From NCBI GenBank assembly GCA_900128395.1, contig LT649642.1, positions 1 through 17,460 on the forward strand: DNA of 17,460 bases, given 5' to 3'. Under the pieces are notes generated by a model. The model was not told where the DNA came from and did not search any database. It worked only from the letters and a program-made list of their open reading frames with translations. The stretch's first letter is position 1, and the number at the start of each line of letters is the position of its first letter. Positions 17,199-17,460 of the stretch are shown here, one piece after another. The position numbers and the translations under genes were made by a program. Origin of the DNA: Stramenopiles sp. TOSAG23-2. Taxonomy: Eukaryota; Sar.

Positions 17199-17460
17199 AT
17201 TCGGTATTTGTCAGTGATTAAAAATGTTCGTATTGAAAAGAGTGTAGATCTAAGAGATTGTGTGTGCTTGTGTGTAACGAAGTATTAAATATTTACTCCT
17301 CTCCCGTATACGAACATGAGATTCTGTAAAAAAACATTTGTATAAAATAAGTACGAGTACATATATATATATGAGAAAAATATAAAATATATATAATATG
17401 CGAAACAAAAATTAAATTGGCTTAAAGCACAATGGGTCAACGAAACTTGTAGAAATCTAC
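17199..17460. other. 3' flank of the secreted-protein gene to the window end
   Basis: AT-rich non-coding sequence with an (AT)n tract at about 17361-17372 and the palindrome CGTATACG near 17305. I see no gene beginning here before the window ends. Confidence 0.4.

Noticed and set aside
1-17460. Bacterial operon, CRISPR array, insertion sequence or viral insert
   Set aside because: The genes are solitary, eukaryotic in type and on both strands, with one spliceosomal intron. There are no spaced direct repeats, transposase motifs or terminal inverted repeats.

Overview
The window looks like nuclear DNA of a unicellular eukaryote. It is strongly AT-rich, with long (AT)n and (CA)n tracts between genes. 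Genes stand singly on both strands, each with its own flanks. One gene has a clear spliceosomal intron (GTAAGT...TTTAG), and several proteins carry asparagine, serine or lysine runs typical of AT-rich protists. TAA, TAG and TGA all end genes here, so the code appears standard, which argues against ciliates that reassign stops. A stramenopile, perhaps a diatom relative, is my best guess from the gene mix. That guess is weak, because the sequence alone does not fix the lineage.

Layout: aldo/keto reductase (minus, 195-1277); WW-domain protein with an SH3BGR/glutaredoxin-like fold (plus, 1789-3213); malonyl-CoA synthetase of the ACSF3 type (plus, 3507-5405); CMC1-like twin CX9C protein (minus, 5717-6016); homocysteine S-methyltransferase (minus, 6340-7437); a two-exon gene for a 2147-residue ankyrin-polycystin cation channel (plus, 8093-14628, intron 11908-11999); a small highly charged protein (minus, 14693-15046); a secreted TIM-barrel glycoside-hydrolase-like protein (plus, 15797-17161). 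Several starts were corrected to the first in-frame ATG, because the longest open frames begin at TTG or GTG.

The genes do not form one pathway. Two products are probably mitochondrial: ACSF3, which makes malonyl-CoA for mitochondrial fatty-acid synthesis, and the CMC1-like factor for cytochrome oxidase assembly. The other genes serve separate roles in redox chemistry, methionine recycling, ion transport and the secretory pathway.

The most unusual item is the channel. It has a polycystin (TRPP/PKD2) pore module with the diagnostic glycosylated S1-S2 loop, joined behind two ankyrin blocks and a very long unrecognised N-terminal region. In PKD2-type channels ankyrin repeats are not standard. 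Its start codon overlaps the stop of a 48-codon upstream reading frame (ATGA), and intron retention would truncate it just before the channel half.

Intergenic DNA holds three imperfect TATACG-centred palindromes within about 107 bp (5527-5632), four copies of the 10-mer ATACTAATAC around the CMC1 and methyltransferase genes, and small tandem repeats in the divergent promoter at 7438-8092. I saw no tRNA, rRNA, CRISPR array, transposon or origin.
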